Part shown: piece by piece, positions 1 to 7,349 of the stretch
Layout of the letters: every line of letters starts with the position of its first letter
Position numbering within the stretch: position 1 is the first letter of the stretch
Made by a program: the position numbers and the translations under genes
Notes under the pieces: generated by a model
Databases searched by the model: none
What the model saw: only the letters and a program-made list of their open reading frames with translations
Told to the model about the DNA's origin: nothing
Source: Bacillota bacterium
GTDB taxonomy: Bacteria; Bacillota_I; Bacilli_A; RF39; UBA660
Direction: 5' to 3'
Assembly: GCA_023391185.1 (NCBI GenBank)
Contig: JAEWBI010000036.1
Span: 1 to 18,445, forward strand
DNA: 18,445 nucleotides

Positions 1-18
1 AATAATATCCTTCTTCAT
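1..18 (-). CDS. Possible start of next gene (partial, runs off window)
   Basis: An ATG at 16-18 (minus strand) opens six codons, reading MKKDII, before the window ends. It is preceded by an AGGTGA-like ribosome binding site about 8 bases upstream, and it lies downstream of the tig terminator. A poor promoter candidate (TATAGT at 33-38 with TTGAAA at 54-59, spacer only 15) lies in between. Six codons are too few to recognise a product. In many Bacillota clpX or lon follows tig, but nothing here confirms that. Confidence 0.3.
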
Positions 19-57
19 AAATAAATTCACCTACTATATCTATTATTACATACTTTC

Positions 58-86
58 AAAAAAAAGAGTGAATTATTTTTCACCCT
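58..86 (-). terminator. Intrinsic terminator after tig
   Basis: In the minus-strand RNA, AGGGUGAA (86-79) pairs with UUCACUCU (72-65, one G-U pair) around a six-base loop and is followed by a run of U. The hairpin loop overlaps the tig stop codon at 73-75. Confidence 0.8.
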
Positions 87-1332
87 TTAATAAATTTATA
101 GCAGATCTCATTGTTAAATCATATTTAATCATTTCTAATCCACCAAATGATTTTAAGAATTCATCTTTTGTCATTTGATATTTTTCTGCTAAAGTTGTTG
201 CTTCTTTTTCAGCTTCTTCTTCACTTACAGATAATTTTTCTACTTTTACTATTTCTTCAAGCATTAATCTGTATGTTACTCTATTTTTTGCTTCATCATG
301 CATTTGATCCATTAGAGCTTCTTCATTTGAATTAGTAAATTTAAAGAATTGTTCTAATGTTATTCCTTGCATTTGTAAGTGTTCTTCATATTGATGAACC
401 ATTCTATGTGCTTCTTCATGAATCATAGTTTCTGGGATATCAATTTCAACTGTTTTTGCAGCTTCTGCTAATAAATCATCGATATATTTATTATCAGCAT
501 CAGTTTCTTTTCTTAATTTAATAGTTTCTTCAACTTGTTTTCTTAAGTCAGCTTCTGTTTCTAAATCAGTCATTCCTAAGTCAGCAAAGAAATCTTTATC
601 TAAATCAGGTATAGAAATTGCTTTTACTTCTTTAATAGTTACCTTAAATACAACTGGAGCACCCTTTAAGTCTTCAGCATGATAATCTTCAGGGAAACTT
701 ACATTAATATCTTTAGTTTCTCCCTTTTTCATACCTATTAATTGTTCTTCAAATCCTGGAATAAATGTATGACTACCAATTGTTAAATCGTAGTTTTCAC
801 CTTTCCCACCTTCGAATGCTACACCATCTTTAAATCCTTCAAAGTCAATAACAGCTATATCTCCTTCTGCTACTACTTCTTCTTCTTTAACAATGTTTTC
901 AGCATATCTATTACGCATTTCACTAATTGTTTGATCTATTTCTTCTTTAGTAACTTTTACTTCTTGTCTTTTAACTTTTAAACCTTTATATTTACCTAGT
1001 TTAACTTCTGGTTTAGTAGTTACAGTAAATACAAACTCAATACCATTTTCATCAACTGATTTTAAAGCTATATCAGGTTGTGCAACTAATTCTAAGCTAT
1101 CTTTTCCTTCAAAAGCTTTTTTATAAGCTGATTCAAGTACTAAATCTCCAGCATCCATAAATAATGATTCTACACCATATTTCTTCATAAATACATCTTT
1201 TGGAGCTTTCCCTGGTCTAAAACCATCTATTTTTGCTTTTTTATTTGCTTTATCAAAAGCTTTTTCTAAAGCATCTTTCCACTGTTTTCCATCAATTTTA
1301 ACATTTATTTCTGTTACGTTTTTATTTGCCAT
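73..1332 (-). CDS. tig: Trigger factor, ribosome-associated chaperone / prolyl isomerase
   Basis: Trigger factor binds the ribosome near the exit tunnel and shields and folds nascent chains in the cytoplasm. The 419-residue length is normal for the family (about 420-430). The ribosome-binding signature GFRPGKAP is at residues 37-44. An FKBP-type isomerase domain spans roughly residues 150-240 (GDIAVIDFEG, then FIPGFEEQLIGMKKGE). The rest is the helical C-terminal chaperone domain. The start has a strong GGGAGG site 7 bases upstream. A clear promoter in front and a terminator behind make it a single-gene unit, downstream of greA. Identification is secure from the motifs and domain order. Confidence 0.97.
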   Translation of the reverse strand: MANKNVTEINVKIDGKQWKDALEKAFDKANKKAKIDGFRPGKAPKDVFMKKYGVESLFMDAGDLVLESAYKKAFEGKDSLELVAQPDIALKSVDENGIEFVFTVTTKPEVKLGKYKGLKVKRQEVKVTKEEIDQTISEMRNRYAENIVKEEEVVAEGDIAVIDFEGFKDGVAFEGGKGENYDLTIGSHTFIPGFEEQLIGMKKGETKDINVSFPEDYHAEDLKGAPVVFKVTIKEVKAISIPDLDKDFFADLGMTDLETEADLRKQVEETIKLRKETDADNKYIDDLLAEAAKTVEIDIPETMIHEEAHRMVHQYEEHLQMQGITLEQFFKFTNSNEEALMDQMHDEAKNRVTYRLMLEEIVKVEKLSVSEEEAEKEATTLAEKYQMTKDEFLKSFGGLEMIKYDLTMRSAINLLKGEK

Positions 1333-1357
1333 AAATTTCCTCCCTCAAAACATATCT

Positions 1358-1386
1358 AGTATATAATAAATCGTTGTTTTTTACAA
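1358..1386 (-). promoter_or_regulatory. Sigma-A-type promoter of tig
   Basis: TTGTAA (1386-1381) and TATACT (1363-1358) are separated by exactly 17 bases on the minus strand. The expected start site is near 1351, leaving a leader of about 20 bases that holds the tig ribosome binding site. The promoter begins about 11 bases beyond the greA terminator. Confidence 0.75.
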
Positions 1387-1397
1387 GTTTTCTAAAG

Positions 1398-1417
1398 AAA
1401 AAAGCACTTATTGTGCT
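1398..1417 (-). terminator. Intrinsic terminator after greA
   Basis: AGCAC (1417-1413) pairs with GUGCU (1407-1403) around AAUAA and is followed by a U run. The loop contains the greA stop codon, TAA at 1408-1410. The stem is short but perfectly placed. Confidence 0.75.
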
Positions 1418-1890
1418 AAAATTTCTAGTATCTTTACATCATAATCATCAGCATCACATTTAACAGTTGCTACTTCGCCAACTTTTTTACCAAGTATTGC
1501 TTGAGCAATTGGTGATTCATTTGAAATTTTGTTTTCAAATGGATCTGCTTCTGTTCTACCAACAATTAAATATATTTCTGTTTCTTTGTCGTCTACAAAT
1601 TCAATTTTTACAGAAGTGCCGATTGAAACTTTATCTTTGCTAATTTTATCTTCACTGATAACCTCAGCAGTTTCAATAATCTTTTCTAACTCAGTTATTC
1701 TTGATTCAATAACTGCTTGTTCATTTCTAGCTGCATCATATTCAGCATTCTCTGATAAGTCTCCTAAAGCTCTAGCATCTTTTAATGCTTGAATGTTCTC
1801 AGGACGTTTTACTGTTTTTAACTCATCAAGTTCAGCTTGTAACTCTTGTAACCCTTTTTCTGTCAAATAAGTCTTTTCTGCATTTGCCAT
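1408..1890 (-). CDS. greA: Transcription elongation factor GreA
   Basis: GreA enters the secondary channel of stalled RNA polymerase and stimulates cleavage of the backtracked transcript. The 160-residue length is typical. The coiled-coil tip carries GDLSENAEYDAARNEQ from residue 43; Asp44 and Glu47 correspond to the catalytic-tip acidic pair of the family. The C-terminal FKBP-like domain includes the conserved pattern around SPIAQAILGKKVGE. A GAGGTGA site lies 6 bases before the ATG. Its neighbours are the trhP pair upstream, as in Bacillus (where udk intervenes), and tig downstream. It has its own strong promoter, whose start site lies inside a palindrome. Confidence 0.97.
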   Translation of the reverse strand: MANAEKTYLTEKGLQELQAELDELKTVKRPENIQALKDARALGDLSENAEYDAARNEQAVIESRITELEKIIETAEVISEDKISKDKVSIGTSVKIEFVDDKETEIYLIVGRTEADPFENKISNESPIAQAILGKKVGEVATVKCDADDYDVKILEILAQ

Positions 1891-1917
1891 ATCTATTCAC
1901 CTCAAATTAATTTCTTT

Positions 1918-1937
1918 ATTTTGTAAACCTACAAAAT
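1918..1937. promoter_or_regulatory. Palindrome centred on the greA start site
   Basis: ATTTTGTA and TACAAAAT form a perfect 8-base inverted repeat around four bases. It is centred at about 1927.5, within two bases of the predicted greA transcription start, and overlaps two bases of the -10 box. It could be a repressor operator or a 5'-UTR hairpin. It is not a terminator, because A-rich rather than T-rich sequence follows on the minus strand. Confidence 0.4.
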
Positions 1938-1964
1938 AATACTATACTTTAATAGTTTTGTCAA
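1936..1964 (-). promoter_or_regulatory. Consensus sigma-A promoter of greA, partly inside trhP2
   Basis: A perfect TTGACA (1964-1959) and TATTAT (1941-1936) are spaced by 17 bases on the minus strand. The -35 box lies within the last codons of trhP2 and the spacer covers its stop codon. This is the best promoter match in the window. Confidence 0.85.
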
Positions 1965-3162
1965 CTATTTTTATTCGCATCATATCATTTTGATTTAATG
2001 GTTTATCTATATGCATTTTAACTATTTGTTTTGGATGTCTTACTATTTCAATATTATTGCCATCCTCATCAATTATTTTATCTATAGTATATGTGAATGT
2101 TTCAGTTTTAGGACCGAAAAATTCAACAATATCACCTTGTTTAAAATAGTTTCTTTGTTCTATTGTAACTATTTTATTTTTTTCATCATAAGCAAGTACG
2201 ATTCCTAAGAAATCCTGGTTAGATATTTCAACTCTACCATTATAATACTGGCTTTCTTTTCCATAGTTTCCTGAGAAGAACTGACTAATACTATCTCTAT
2301 TAGCACAAGCTCTAAGTATCTTCTCATAATCACTATTATATTCGTAGTTTACAGGATTATTATAATATTCGTCTATTACTTTACGATATATTCCTACAAC
2401 AGTAGCTATGTAGTATACTGAGCGCATTCTTCCTTCAATTTTGAATGAAGAAATGCCCATATTACACATTTCAGGAATATTTCTTAATTCTGATAAATCT
2501 TTAGTGCAGAAGGTAAAATCTTTTTCACCTTTTAGTAATTCTTCTTTATCATTTAGTAAATCAAAATCCCATCTACAAATTTGTGCACAACCACCACGAT
2601 TAGCATCTCTAGCTGTAAAGAAATTCGAAAGTACACATCTACCACTAAATGATGAACACATAGCTCCATGAATAAATGTTTCAATTTCAATATCCACACT
2701 ATTTATTATTTCTTTTATATCCTCTTTAGATGCTTCTCTACCTAAAACTATTCTAGATACACCTTGTTTCTTCCAAAACTTCACTGCTTCAACATTGAGC
2801 GTAGAGGCTTGCGTAGAAACATGTATCTCTAAATTAGTTTTTTCTTTAGCAACTTTAATAATTGCAGGATCACTAACTATAATAGCATCTACTCCTGCTT
2901 CTTCTAATTGTTTTAAATATTCTATTAAATTATCTATTTCTTTATTATGTAATACAATATTAACTGTAACATGAACTCTTTTATTTAAGGAATGTGCAAA
3001 AGAACATCCCTCTTTAATATCATCTATTGTAAAATTGATAGCGTTAGCTCTAAGACCAAATGCAGGCCCACCTATATATACAGCATCTGCTCCATATATT
3101 AAAGCTATTTTTAATCTTTCTAAATCTCCTGCTGGAGCTAATAATTCTGGTTTCTTAATCAT
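1942..3162 (-). CDS. trhP2: U32-family tRNA 5-hydroxyuridine synthase subunit, TrhP2/YrrO-like
   Basis: U32 proteins were long annotated as peptidases. The TrhP members instead hydroxylate wobble uridine 34 of tRNA to ho5U using prephenate-linked chemistry and an Fe-S cluster. This 406-residue protein is close in length to Bacillus YrrO (TrhP2, about 420). The U32 signature runs through residues 161-196 and holds four cysteines, Cys169, Cys176, Cys192 and Cys196, fitting the cluster ligands. A second family motif, SFKIEGRMRS, is at 239-248, and PELLAPAGDLE opens the barrel. Its start overlaps the 3' end of trhP1 by 8 bases, implying translational coupling. The function is inferred from family and neighbourhood; a collagenase-type peptidase role is less likely. 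Confidence 0.88.
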   Translation of the reverse strand: MIKKPELLAPAGDLERLKIALIYGADAVYIGGPAFGLRANAINFTIDDIKEGCSFAHSLNKRVHVTVNIVLHNKEIDNLIEYLKQLEEAGVDAIIVSDPAIIKVAKEKTNLEIHVSTQASTLNVEAVKFWKKQGVSRIVLGREASKEDIKEIINSVDIEIETFIHGAMCSSFSGRCVLSNFFTARDANRGGCAQICRWDFDLLNDKEELLKGEKDFTFCTKDLSELRNIPEMCNMGISSFKIEGRMRSVYYIATVVGIYRKVIDEYYNNPVNYEYNSDYEKILRACANRDSISQFFSGNYGKESQYYNGRVEISNQDFLGIVLAYDEKNKIVTIEQRNYFKQGDIVEFFGPKTETFTYTIDKIIDEDGNNIEIVRHPKQIVKMHIDKPLNQNDMMRIKIVDKTIKV

Positions 3163-4015
3163 TTTTCTTCACCTTATAAATTGTTTCTTTGTATAAGAAT
3201 CCTAAATTTGTTTTAAACATACTATCAATTTTTTCTTTATACTTATCTTGATTATCTTTATTTACAGTTTTAAACATATATACTATTTCTTTAAATTTAT
3301 CATCATCAATACTAAAACTATTTAATACCATATAATCAGCCTTAGTATTTAACACTTCTGTTATACCATTAAGTACATGTGCAGAATATGCAACAGTACC
3401 ATCATTAGTATCAATTATTTGGTATTTATTACCCTCTTTTTCTATATAATTAATTTTGCTATTATCAGTAAGATTAAATGTATCTAAATAATTTTTTACT
3501 AGGTGCCTTCTACTAACAAACATAGGTAAGTATCCAAATAAATTAATCATTATTTTTGAAGATACTTTATCACTAATTTCATTTATTTCATCAATAGTTA
3601 TTTCACTTGATAAATATGTATATTTCGCTCCAAAATCATACCAATAATTACTTGTTAAGTAGTTTGTTGTCAAATGTTCTTGATTCCAAACTAGAGAAGT
3701 TTTTAACTTTAATTCTTCTTTAATATTTACTATGGCTATATCATAGTACATTATTCCAGTAATTTCTCTTTTATCTAATTCTATTAATATTTCTTTTAAA
3801 TAGTCTAAATCACTATTAAACATATTTTTATTTAAAGATATAAAGATCTCTTTCTTATTTTCTATACATATATCAATTATTTCAAATATTTCTTCTTTTG
3901 TATAATTTACTGGCATATTGATACAAAGTCCATTTAGTCCTACTATAACTCCATCAATATTATCATTTAAATTTTTAATTTGTTTTATGCTACTAGGCAT
4001 TACTAATAACTTCAT
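3155..4015 (-). CDS. trhP1: U32-family partner protein, TrhP1/YrrN-like
   Basis: This 286-residue protein has the (β/α) barrel look of the shorter U32 partner that sits beside YrrO in Bacillus (YrrN, about 309 residues). Together they are needed for tRNA ho5U34. The region GYLPMFVSRRHLVKNYLD (about residues 159-176) matches the position of the U32 signature but lacks its cysteines. The Fe-S cluster would therefore belong to the TrhP2 subunit, and this one may be structural or regulatory. The start has a GGAAGTGA site. It has its own promoter and is translationally coupled to trhP2. Assignment rests mainly on synteny and the family-like pattern, so it is less secure than that of trhP2. Confidence 0.78.
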   Translation of the reverse strand: MKLLVMPSSIKQIKNLNDNIDGVIVGLNGLCINMPVNYTKEEIFEIIDICIENKKEIFISLNKNMFNSDLDYLKEILIELDKREITGIMYYDIAIVNIKEELKLKTSLVWNQEHLTTNYLTSNYWYDFGAKYTYLSSEITIDEINEISDKVSSKIMINLFGYLPMFVSRRHLVKNYLDTFNLTDNSKINYIEKEGNKYQIIDTNDGTVAYSAHVLNGITEVLNTKADYMVLNSFSIDDDKFKEIVYMFKTVNKDNQDKYKEKIDSMFKTNLGFLYKETIYKVKKND

Positions 4016-4033
4016 ATCTTCACTTCCGTTCTA

Positions 4034-4052
4034 AGTTATACATCATATAACT
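4034..4052. promoter_or_regulatory. Inverted repeat at the trhP1 start site
   Basis: AGTTATA and TATAACT form a 7-base inverted repeat around five bases. It lies just downstream of the -10 box and covers the expected transcription start near 4050. It could be an operator or a 5'-end hairpin. In DNA this AT-rich, a chance origin cannot be excluded. Confidence 0.3.
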
Positions 4053-4056
4053 ATTT

Positions 4057-4085
4057 ATTATATATTACTTTTTGATAGAATGCAA
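4057..4085 (-). promoter_or_regulatory. Sigma-A promoter of trhP1-trhP2
   Basis: TTGCAT (4085-4080) and a perfect TATAAT (4062-4057) are separated by 17 bases on the minus strand, with the start site predicted near 4050. The -35 box begins 8 bases after the stop codon of the upstream gene. Confidence 0.75.
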
Positions 4086-4092
4086 AACATTT

Positions 4093-4911
4093 CTACCTTT
4101 TTTTTGATTTATCTAATTCACGTAATGTTTCATCACGTAATTTAATATATCCTGTAGTTATTTTTTTAATCATGACTGCTGGTTTTTTTCCAAATTCACT
4201 ATCTTTTTTATATAAACCTTTATCTAATATTTCTTCTAAATTATGCATTATTTTAAACTTAGTAAAGTCTGAATATATAGCTTTGTTTATTATTACTTGA
4301 TTAGGATTACTAGATAGAAATTTAACACTTTCTATTTTTGATGCATATCCACTTCTAACAGCATTTAACATGAATATTACATTATCCCTAGTTATCTCTT
4401 TTTTAGCATATAAAATGGTAAGTAAGTTAAGTAAATTTAGCCATTCACTTCCTATACCATATCCACCGCCATAGACACGCCTATCGACTCTTTCAATAAT
4501 TTTACTACCTTTTGTTTTTTCATCATTATACTCATAGTTTTGTTCAATTAATTCAATAAACTCTGAATCAACTAAAAATCTAAGTGACTCTAAATTATTT
4601 ATTTTCTCTGAACAAGCAATTTCTCTTTTTACTTTTTTATAAAAATCATTATTTTGTAAATTATAATTGCTTAATACTAAACCCTTTTCTTCTAAAATAA
4701 TCTTTCCTACTATTTGTCTTAATCTTTTGGATACAAAATATCCATGATGATTTATACTTTTAGAAAAATATGTATAGTGACTAGCTTGATTAACTTTACA
4801 TGAATCGCCTCTTATATTAAACGAAGGATAACTATTACCACCCTGGAATCTATATAGCATACTTGCTTTTTGTGAATCAATGTTTTCTAGTATATTATGA
4901 TTATAATCCAT
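4093..4911 (-). CDS. Unrecognised 272-residue cytoplasmic protein between trmR and trhP1
   Basis: I do not recognise a family. The protein has no signal peptide or membrane segment, is rich in Lys, Asn, Ile and Tyr, and is mostly predicted helical after residue 60. Visible landmarks are a Gly/Tyr-rich turn, YGGGYGIGSEW, at about 147-157; a hydrophobic helix, LNLLNLLTILYA, just after it; the N-terminal stretch QGGNSYPSFNIRGDSC; and a basic C-terminal tail ending KSKKR. The start is supported by AAGGAGG ten bases upstream and a near-consensus promoter. No minus-strand terminator follows, so its transcript could continue into trhP1-trhP2. The position inside a tRNA-modification cluster suggests, but does not show, an RNA-related role. 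Confidence 0.85.
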   Translation of the reverse strand: MDYNHNILENIDSQKASMLYRFQGGNSYPSFNIRGDSCKVNQASHYTYFSKSINHHGYFVSKRLRQIVGKIILEEKGLVLSNYNLQNNDFYKKVKREIACSEKINNLESLRFLVDSEFIELIEQNYEYNDEKTKGSKIIERVDRRVYGGGYGIGSEWLNLLNLLTILYAKKEITRDNVIFMLNAVRSGYASKIESVKFLSSNPNQVIINKAIYSDFTKFKIMHNLEEILDKGLYKKDSEFGKKPAVMIKKITTGYIKLRDETLRELDKSKKR

Positions 4912-4940
4912 AATACTCTATCCTCCTTAAATATCACAAT

Positions 4941-4969
4941 ATAATAACACATTTATTTGAATAAATCAA
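4941..4969 (-). promoter_or_regulatory. Sigma-A promoter of the 272-residue gene
   Basis: TTGATT (4969-4964) and TATTAT (4946-4941) are spaced by 17 bases on the minus strand. The spacer and part of the -35 box hold a 7-base inverted repeat, ATTTATT/AATAAAT, at 4951-4966, a possible operator. The -35 box overlaps the end of the T-run of the trmR terminator. Confidence 0.7.
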
Positions 4970-4991
4970 AAAGAATAACTATTTGTTATTC
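4968..4991 (-). terminator. Intrinsic terminator after trmR
   Basis: GAAUAAC (4991-4985) pairs with GUUAUUC (4979-4973) around AAAUA, followed by five U. The hairpin contains the trmR stop codon, TAG at 4979-4981. The stem is AU-rich, so termination may be partial. Confidence 0.65.
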
Positions 4992-5563
4992 CTTTTACTT
5001 ATCATAAGACCATCACCTATATTAACATACCTAGAATCATAATTCTCATTATTATTTAACCAATCTAAATACATCTTTATTTTTCTTATTAATTGTCTAA
5101 CATTACGACTATCTATTTCTTCGCTTGTAAATGTTAAACCGTGAAAGTTTATATTATCAGTAATAATAGTTCCATCATCATTTAAATTATTTTCATATTT
5201 TTGAAAGAACTTTATAGATTGAGCTTTTGCTGCATCTATAAAGATTAAATCATACTTCCCTGTTACTTCTACTTCCAAAGCATCACCTAATATTGCATTT
5301 ATCCTATTTTCTAAATTAAATGCTTTAATATTTTTGATTGCCTCATTATATCTTTCTTCATCACGCTCAATAGTTGTTACTTTTATGTCATCACCCATCA
5401 TAGTCATTTTTATTGCTGAGTAACCTATCGCTGTACCTATTTCTAATATACTTTTTATATTATTTTCATTTACATATTTAGTAAGAAATTCTATACCATC
5501 ATGTTCCATAATAGGTACATCATGCTTTTTAGCATATGTTTCAATATCTTCTATGCGCACCAA
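4979..5563 (-). CDS. trmR: tRNA 5-hydroxyuridine methyltransferase TrmR (YrrM-like)
   Basis: TrmR uses S-adenosylmethionine to methylate ho5U34 to 5-methoxyuridine in Gram-positive bacteria, the step after TrhP. The fold is the class I O-methyltransferase type. The SAM-binding motif ILEIGTAIGYSAI is at about residues 39-51, an acidic residue that would bind ribose lies in TTIERDEERY, and FIDAAKAQ and ITDNINFHG are the family motifs IV and beyond. The 194-195 residue length is a little under Bacillus YrrM (about 217). The TTG at 5561-5563 or the adjacent GTG at 5558-5560 is the start; an AAAGGCGG site is 7 or 10 bases away, so both are possible. It overlaps the end of mltG by about 13 bases. 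A generic catechol-type O-methyltransferase is the alternative reading, but synteny favours TrmR. Confidence 0.88.
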   Translation of the reverse strand: MVRIEDIETYAKKHDVPIMEHDGIEFLTKYVNENNIKSILEIGTAIGYSAIKMTMMGDDIKVTTIERDEERYNEAIKNIKAFNLENRINAILGDALEVEVTGKYDLIFIDAAKAQSIKFFQKYENNLNDDGTIITDNINFHGLTFTSEEIDSRNVRQLIRKIKMYLDWLNNNENYDSRYVNIGDGLMISKRNNK

Positions 5564-6621
5564 TTCTTCGCCGCCTTTAAATGATTTATAGTATTAGCAT
5601 GCCCAACATCATCATAGTTCAGATAAGTCTTACCATTACAATCAGCAACAAAATAATAATAATTATGAATTGTTGGATTAATTGCAGCTTTTATTGATTG
5701 TTCTCCTGGATTATCAATTGGTCCTACTGGAAGACCTGCTCTAGTTTTACATCTAGTATTATAAAAATTAGAACAATCATCTAATTCTTTATATGTTAAT
5801 GAATATGAAAAATCATCTATTTTTGAACCATAATATGTTGTTACATCACTACCAAGTGACCATCTAGCATTTAATCTATTATAGAATACCCCAGCTACTC
5901 CAGCTCTATCATCTGCATTAGCAGCTTCTAATTCAATAATAGACGCTAAAGTTAACATTTGATGAATTGTGTAACTACTACTTTCAATACTTGATTTATA
6001 TTTTGTTAATATTATGTCTGTATGATCAAGCATTATTTTAAATATCTCTTTAACATTATTAACTTTTGATACTTGATATGTTTCTGGAAATAAATATCCT
6101 TCAAGAGGATAATATATATCACTATCTAAAATATCATCTGTCAAAAACCAATATGTATTAATTAATTCATTTATATATGTCGTATCTTTAAGTGTATTAA
6201 GTACATCGTCATAAGTATTATTTGTTTTACTAGCAATAGTACTTGCTATTTTACGCATATTATAACCCTCTTTAAAAGTTAAATTAACTGCATTAGGATC
6301 ACTATTTGTTCCACCTTCTAAAACATTTATGATATCTTTTACAGACATATTTTTATTCAAAGTAAATGTGCCTGCCTGTAATTTACTTGGGCCTGTTAAC
6401 TTAATATATACTTTATACCAAAACTCTGATCTAATTAATCCTTCACTATATAGTAAAGGAGCAAGTGTATAATAAGTTGAATTTTCTGGAGTAGCAAATT
6501 CAACTTCTTCACTCTCGTTACTTACAGAACTTATGTTAATATTGAAATCTATTAATCCTACCACAATAATTGCTACTAGCATAAATACTAGTATTAATAT
6601 TATTCGAAATATTTTCTTCAT
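5551..6621 (-). CDS. mltG: Endolytic murein transglycosylase MltG (YceG-like)
   Basis: MltG cleaves nascent peptidoglycan strands at the outer face of the membrane and is thought to set glycan chain length. The 356-residue protein has one N-terminal membrane anchor (about residues 4-26), a LysM-like subdomain (about 45-100) and the YceG catalytic domain. The conserved core LASIIELEA is at 225-233; Glu230 aligns with the catalytic glutamate. GVAGVFYNRL and GLPVGPIDNPGEQSIKAAINP are further family signatures. The gene begins 18 bases after the DUF1292 stop, directly behind a terminator hairpin, and I see no Shine-Dalgarno sequence. Expression is therefore probably low or depends on readthrough. 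Its end overlaps trmR. Confidence 0.93.
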   Translation of the reverse strand: MKKIFRIILILVFMLVAIIVVGLIDFNINISSVSNESEEVEFATPENSTYYTLAPLLYSEGLIRSEFWYKVYIKLTGPSKLQAGTFTLNKNMSVKDIINVLEGGTNSDPNAVNLTFKEGYNMRKIASTIASKTNNTYDDVLNTLKDTTYINELINTYWFLTDDILDSDIYYPLEGYLFPETYQVSKVNNVKEIFKIMLDHTDIILTKYKSSIESSSYTIHQMLTLASIIELEAANADDRAGVAGVFYNRLNARWSLGSDVTTYYGSKIDDFSYSLTYKELDDCSNFYNTRCKTRAGLPVGPIDNPGEQSIKAAINPTIHNYYYFVADCNGKTYLNYDDVGHANTINHLKAAKNWCA

Positions 6622-6629
6622 AACGCAAG

Positions 6630-6658
6630 AAAAAAGTGCTTATTCTTCAGAAGCACTT
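6630..6658 (-). terminator. Terminator/attenuator between the DUF1292 gene and mltG
   Basis: AAGUGCUU (6658-6651) pairs with AAGCACUU (6641-6634) around a nine-base loop and is followed by U residues and then C. The second arm overlaps the DUF1292 stop codon (6640-6642). It ends about nine bases before the mltG start codon, so mltG-trmR must be reached by readthrough or by an unseen promoter. Confidence 0.7.
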
Positions 6659-6924
6659 TCTTTAACTTCAGCTTGAATTTCTTCTAGGATTGTTTCAATT
6701 ATTTTCCATTCTGCTTCTGATTCAATAGGAATTAGTTCACTTTCTGGTTTATCAGGATTGTAAATAGATGCATATACTCTTATATTACCTGATTCATCTG
6801 TTGTATTATCAGTATAAACCATATAGTTTTTCTTAGTTTCATCTGATTCAAATGTAAATAATACTTCACATTCTACTTCATTACCTTCCTTGTTAATTGC
6901 CTTAAATGTCATTTTTTCTTCCAT
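6640..6924 (-). CDS. DUF1292 family protein (YrzB-like)
   Basis: This acidic 94-residue protein has the DUF1292 pattern: an N-terminal strand pair (TFKAINKEGNEVECEVLFTF), the conserved lysine-tyrosine turn KKNYMVYTDN, then ASIYNP and a C-terminal acidic helix with EAEWKIIETILEE. The biochemical role of the family is not known. The gene is consistently found between ruvX and mltG in Bacillota, which is exactly its place here. The ATG follows the ruvX stop by two bases, with GGGAGA serving as ribosome binding site inside the ruvX end. It belongs to the ireB-ruvX operon and ends at a terminator hairpin. Confidence 0.9.
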   Translation of the reverse strand: MEEKMTFKAINKEGNEVECEVLFTFESDETKKNYMVYTDNTTDESGNIRVYASIYNPDKPESELIPIESEAEWKIIETILEEIQAEVKESASEE

Positions 6925-6926
6925 AC

Positions 6927-7349
6927 TTATCTCCCTTTCTCTATATCTAAATAAGTTTGTAAAATTATATTAGCTGCCATTTTATCTACTACTTTTTTTC
7001 TCTTTTTACGTGACATATCAGCTTGTAATAAATAATTATGTGCAGATACAGTAGATAATCTTTCATCTTGTAATATAACTTCTTTATCTAGTAATTTTTC
7101 TATATTTTCTTTAAATTTAATAGTCGTTTCAGCTCTCTCGCCAATTGTATTATTCATATTTTTAGGAAATCCTAAGATTAGTTTTTCTACTCTGTATTCA
7201 TCAACTATTCTTTTTAATTCATCATATAATTCTTCATATGCACTATCATTAAATCTTAAAGTAGTTAAACCTGTCGCAATTGTTTTAGTTTCATCACTAA
7301 TAGAAATACCTAGTGTTCTTGTACCTAGGTCAAGCCCTAAATATCTCAT
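6927..7349 (-). CDS. ruvX: Holliday junction resolvase-like nuclease RuvX/YqgF
   Basis: The RuvX/YqgF family has an RNase H-like fold and has been linked to Holliday junction resolution and to pre-16S rRNA 5'-end processing. The 140-residue length is typical. Acidic active-site positions appear at Asp7 (in LGLDLGTRTLG), Glu96 (in DERLST) and Asp122 (in DKMAANIILQTYLD). The GFPKNMNNTIGERAE stretch is the usual family signature. Its start overlaps the ireB stop as ATGA, a four-base overlap that implies coupled translation. Confidence 0.95.
   Translation of the reverse strand: MRYLGLDLGTRTLGISISDETKTIATGLTTLRFNDSAYEELYDELKRIVDEYRVEKLILGFPKNMNNTIGERAETTIKFKENIEKLLDKEVILQDERLSTVSAHNYLLQADMSRKKRKKVVDKMAANIILQTYLDIEKGR

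Noticed and set aside
1918..1937. Terminator between trhP2 and greA
   Set aside because: The palindrome is followed by A-rich sequence (AAAGAAA) and not a T-run on the minus strand, and it lies on the greA start site.
4072..4105. Hairpin followed by eight T on the plus strand, looking like a plus-strand terminator
   Set aside because: In plus-strand RNA the second pair is an A-C mismatch, while in minus-strand RNA it is a G-U pair but lacks a T-run. No plus-strand gene ends here; the T-run is the lysine codons of the 272-residue gene read backwards, and the area also holds the trhP1 -35 box.
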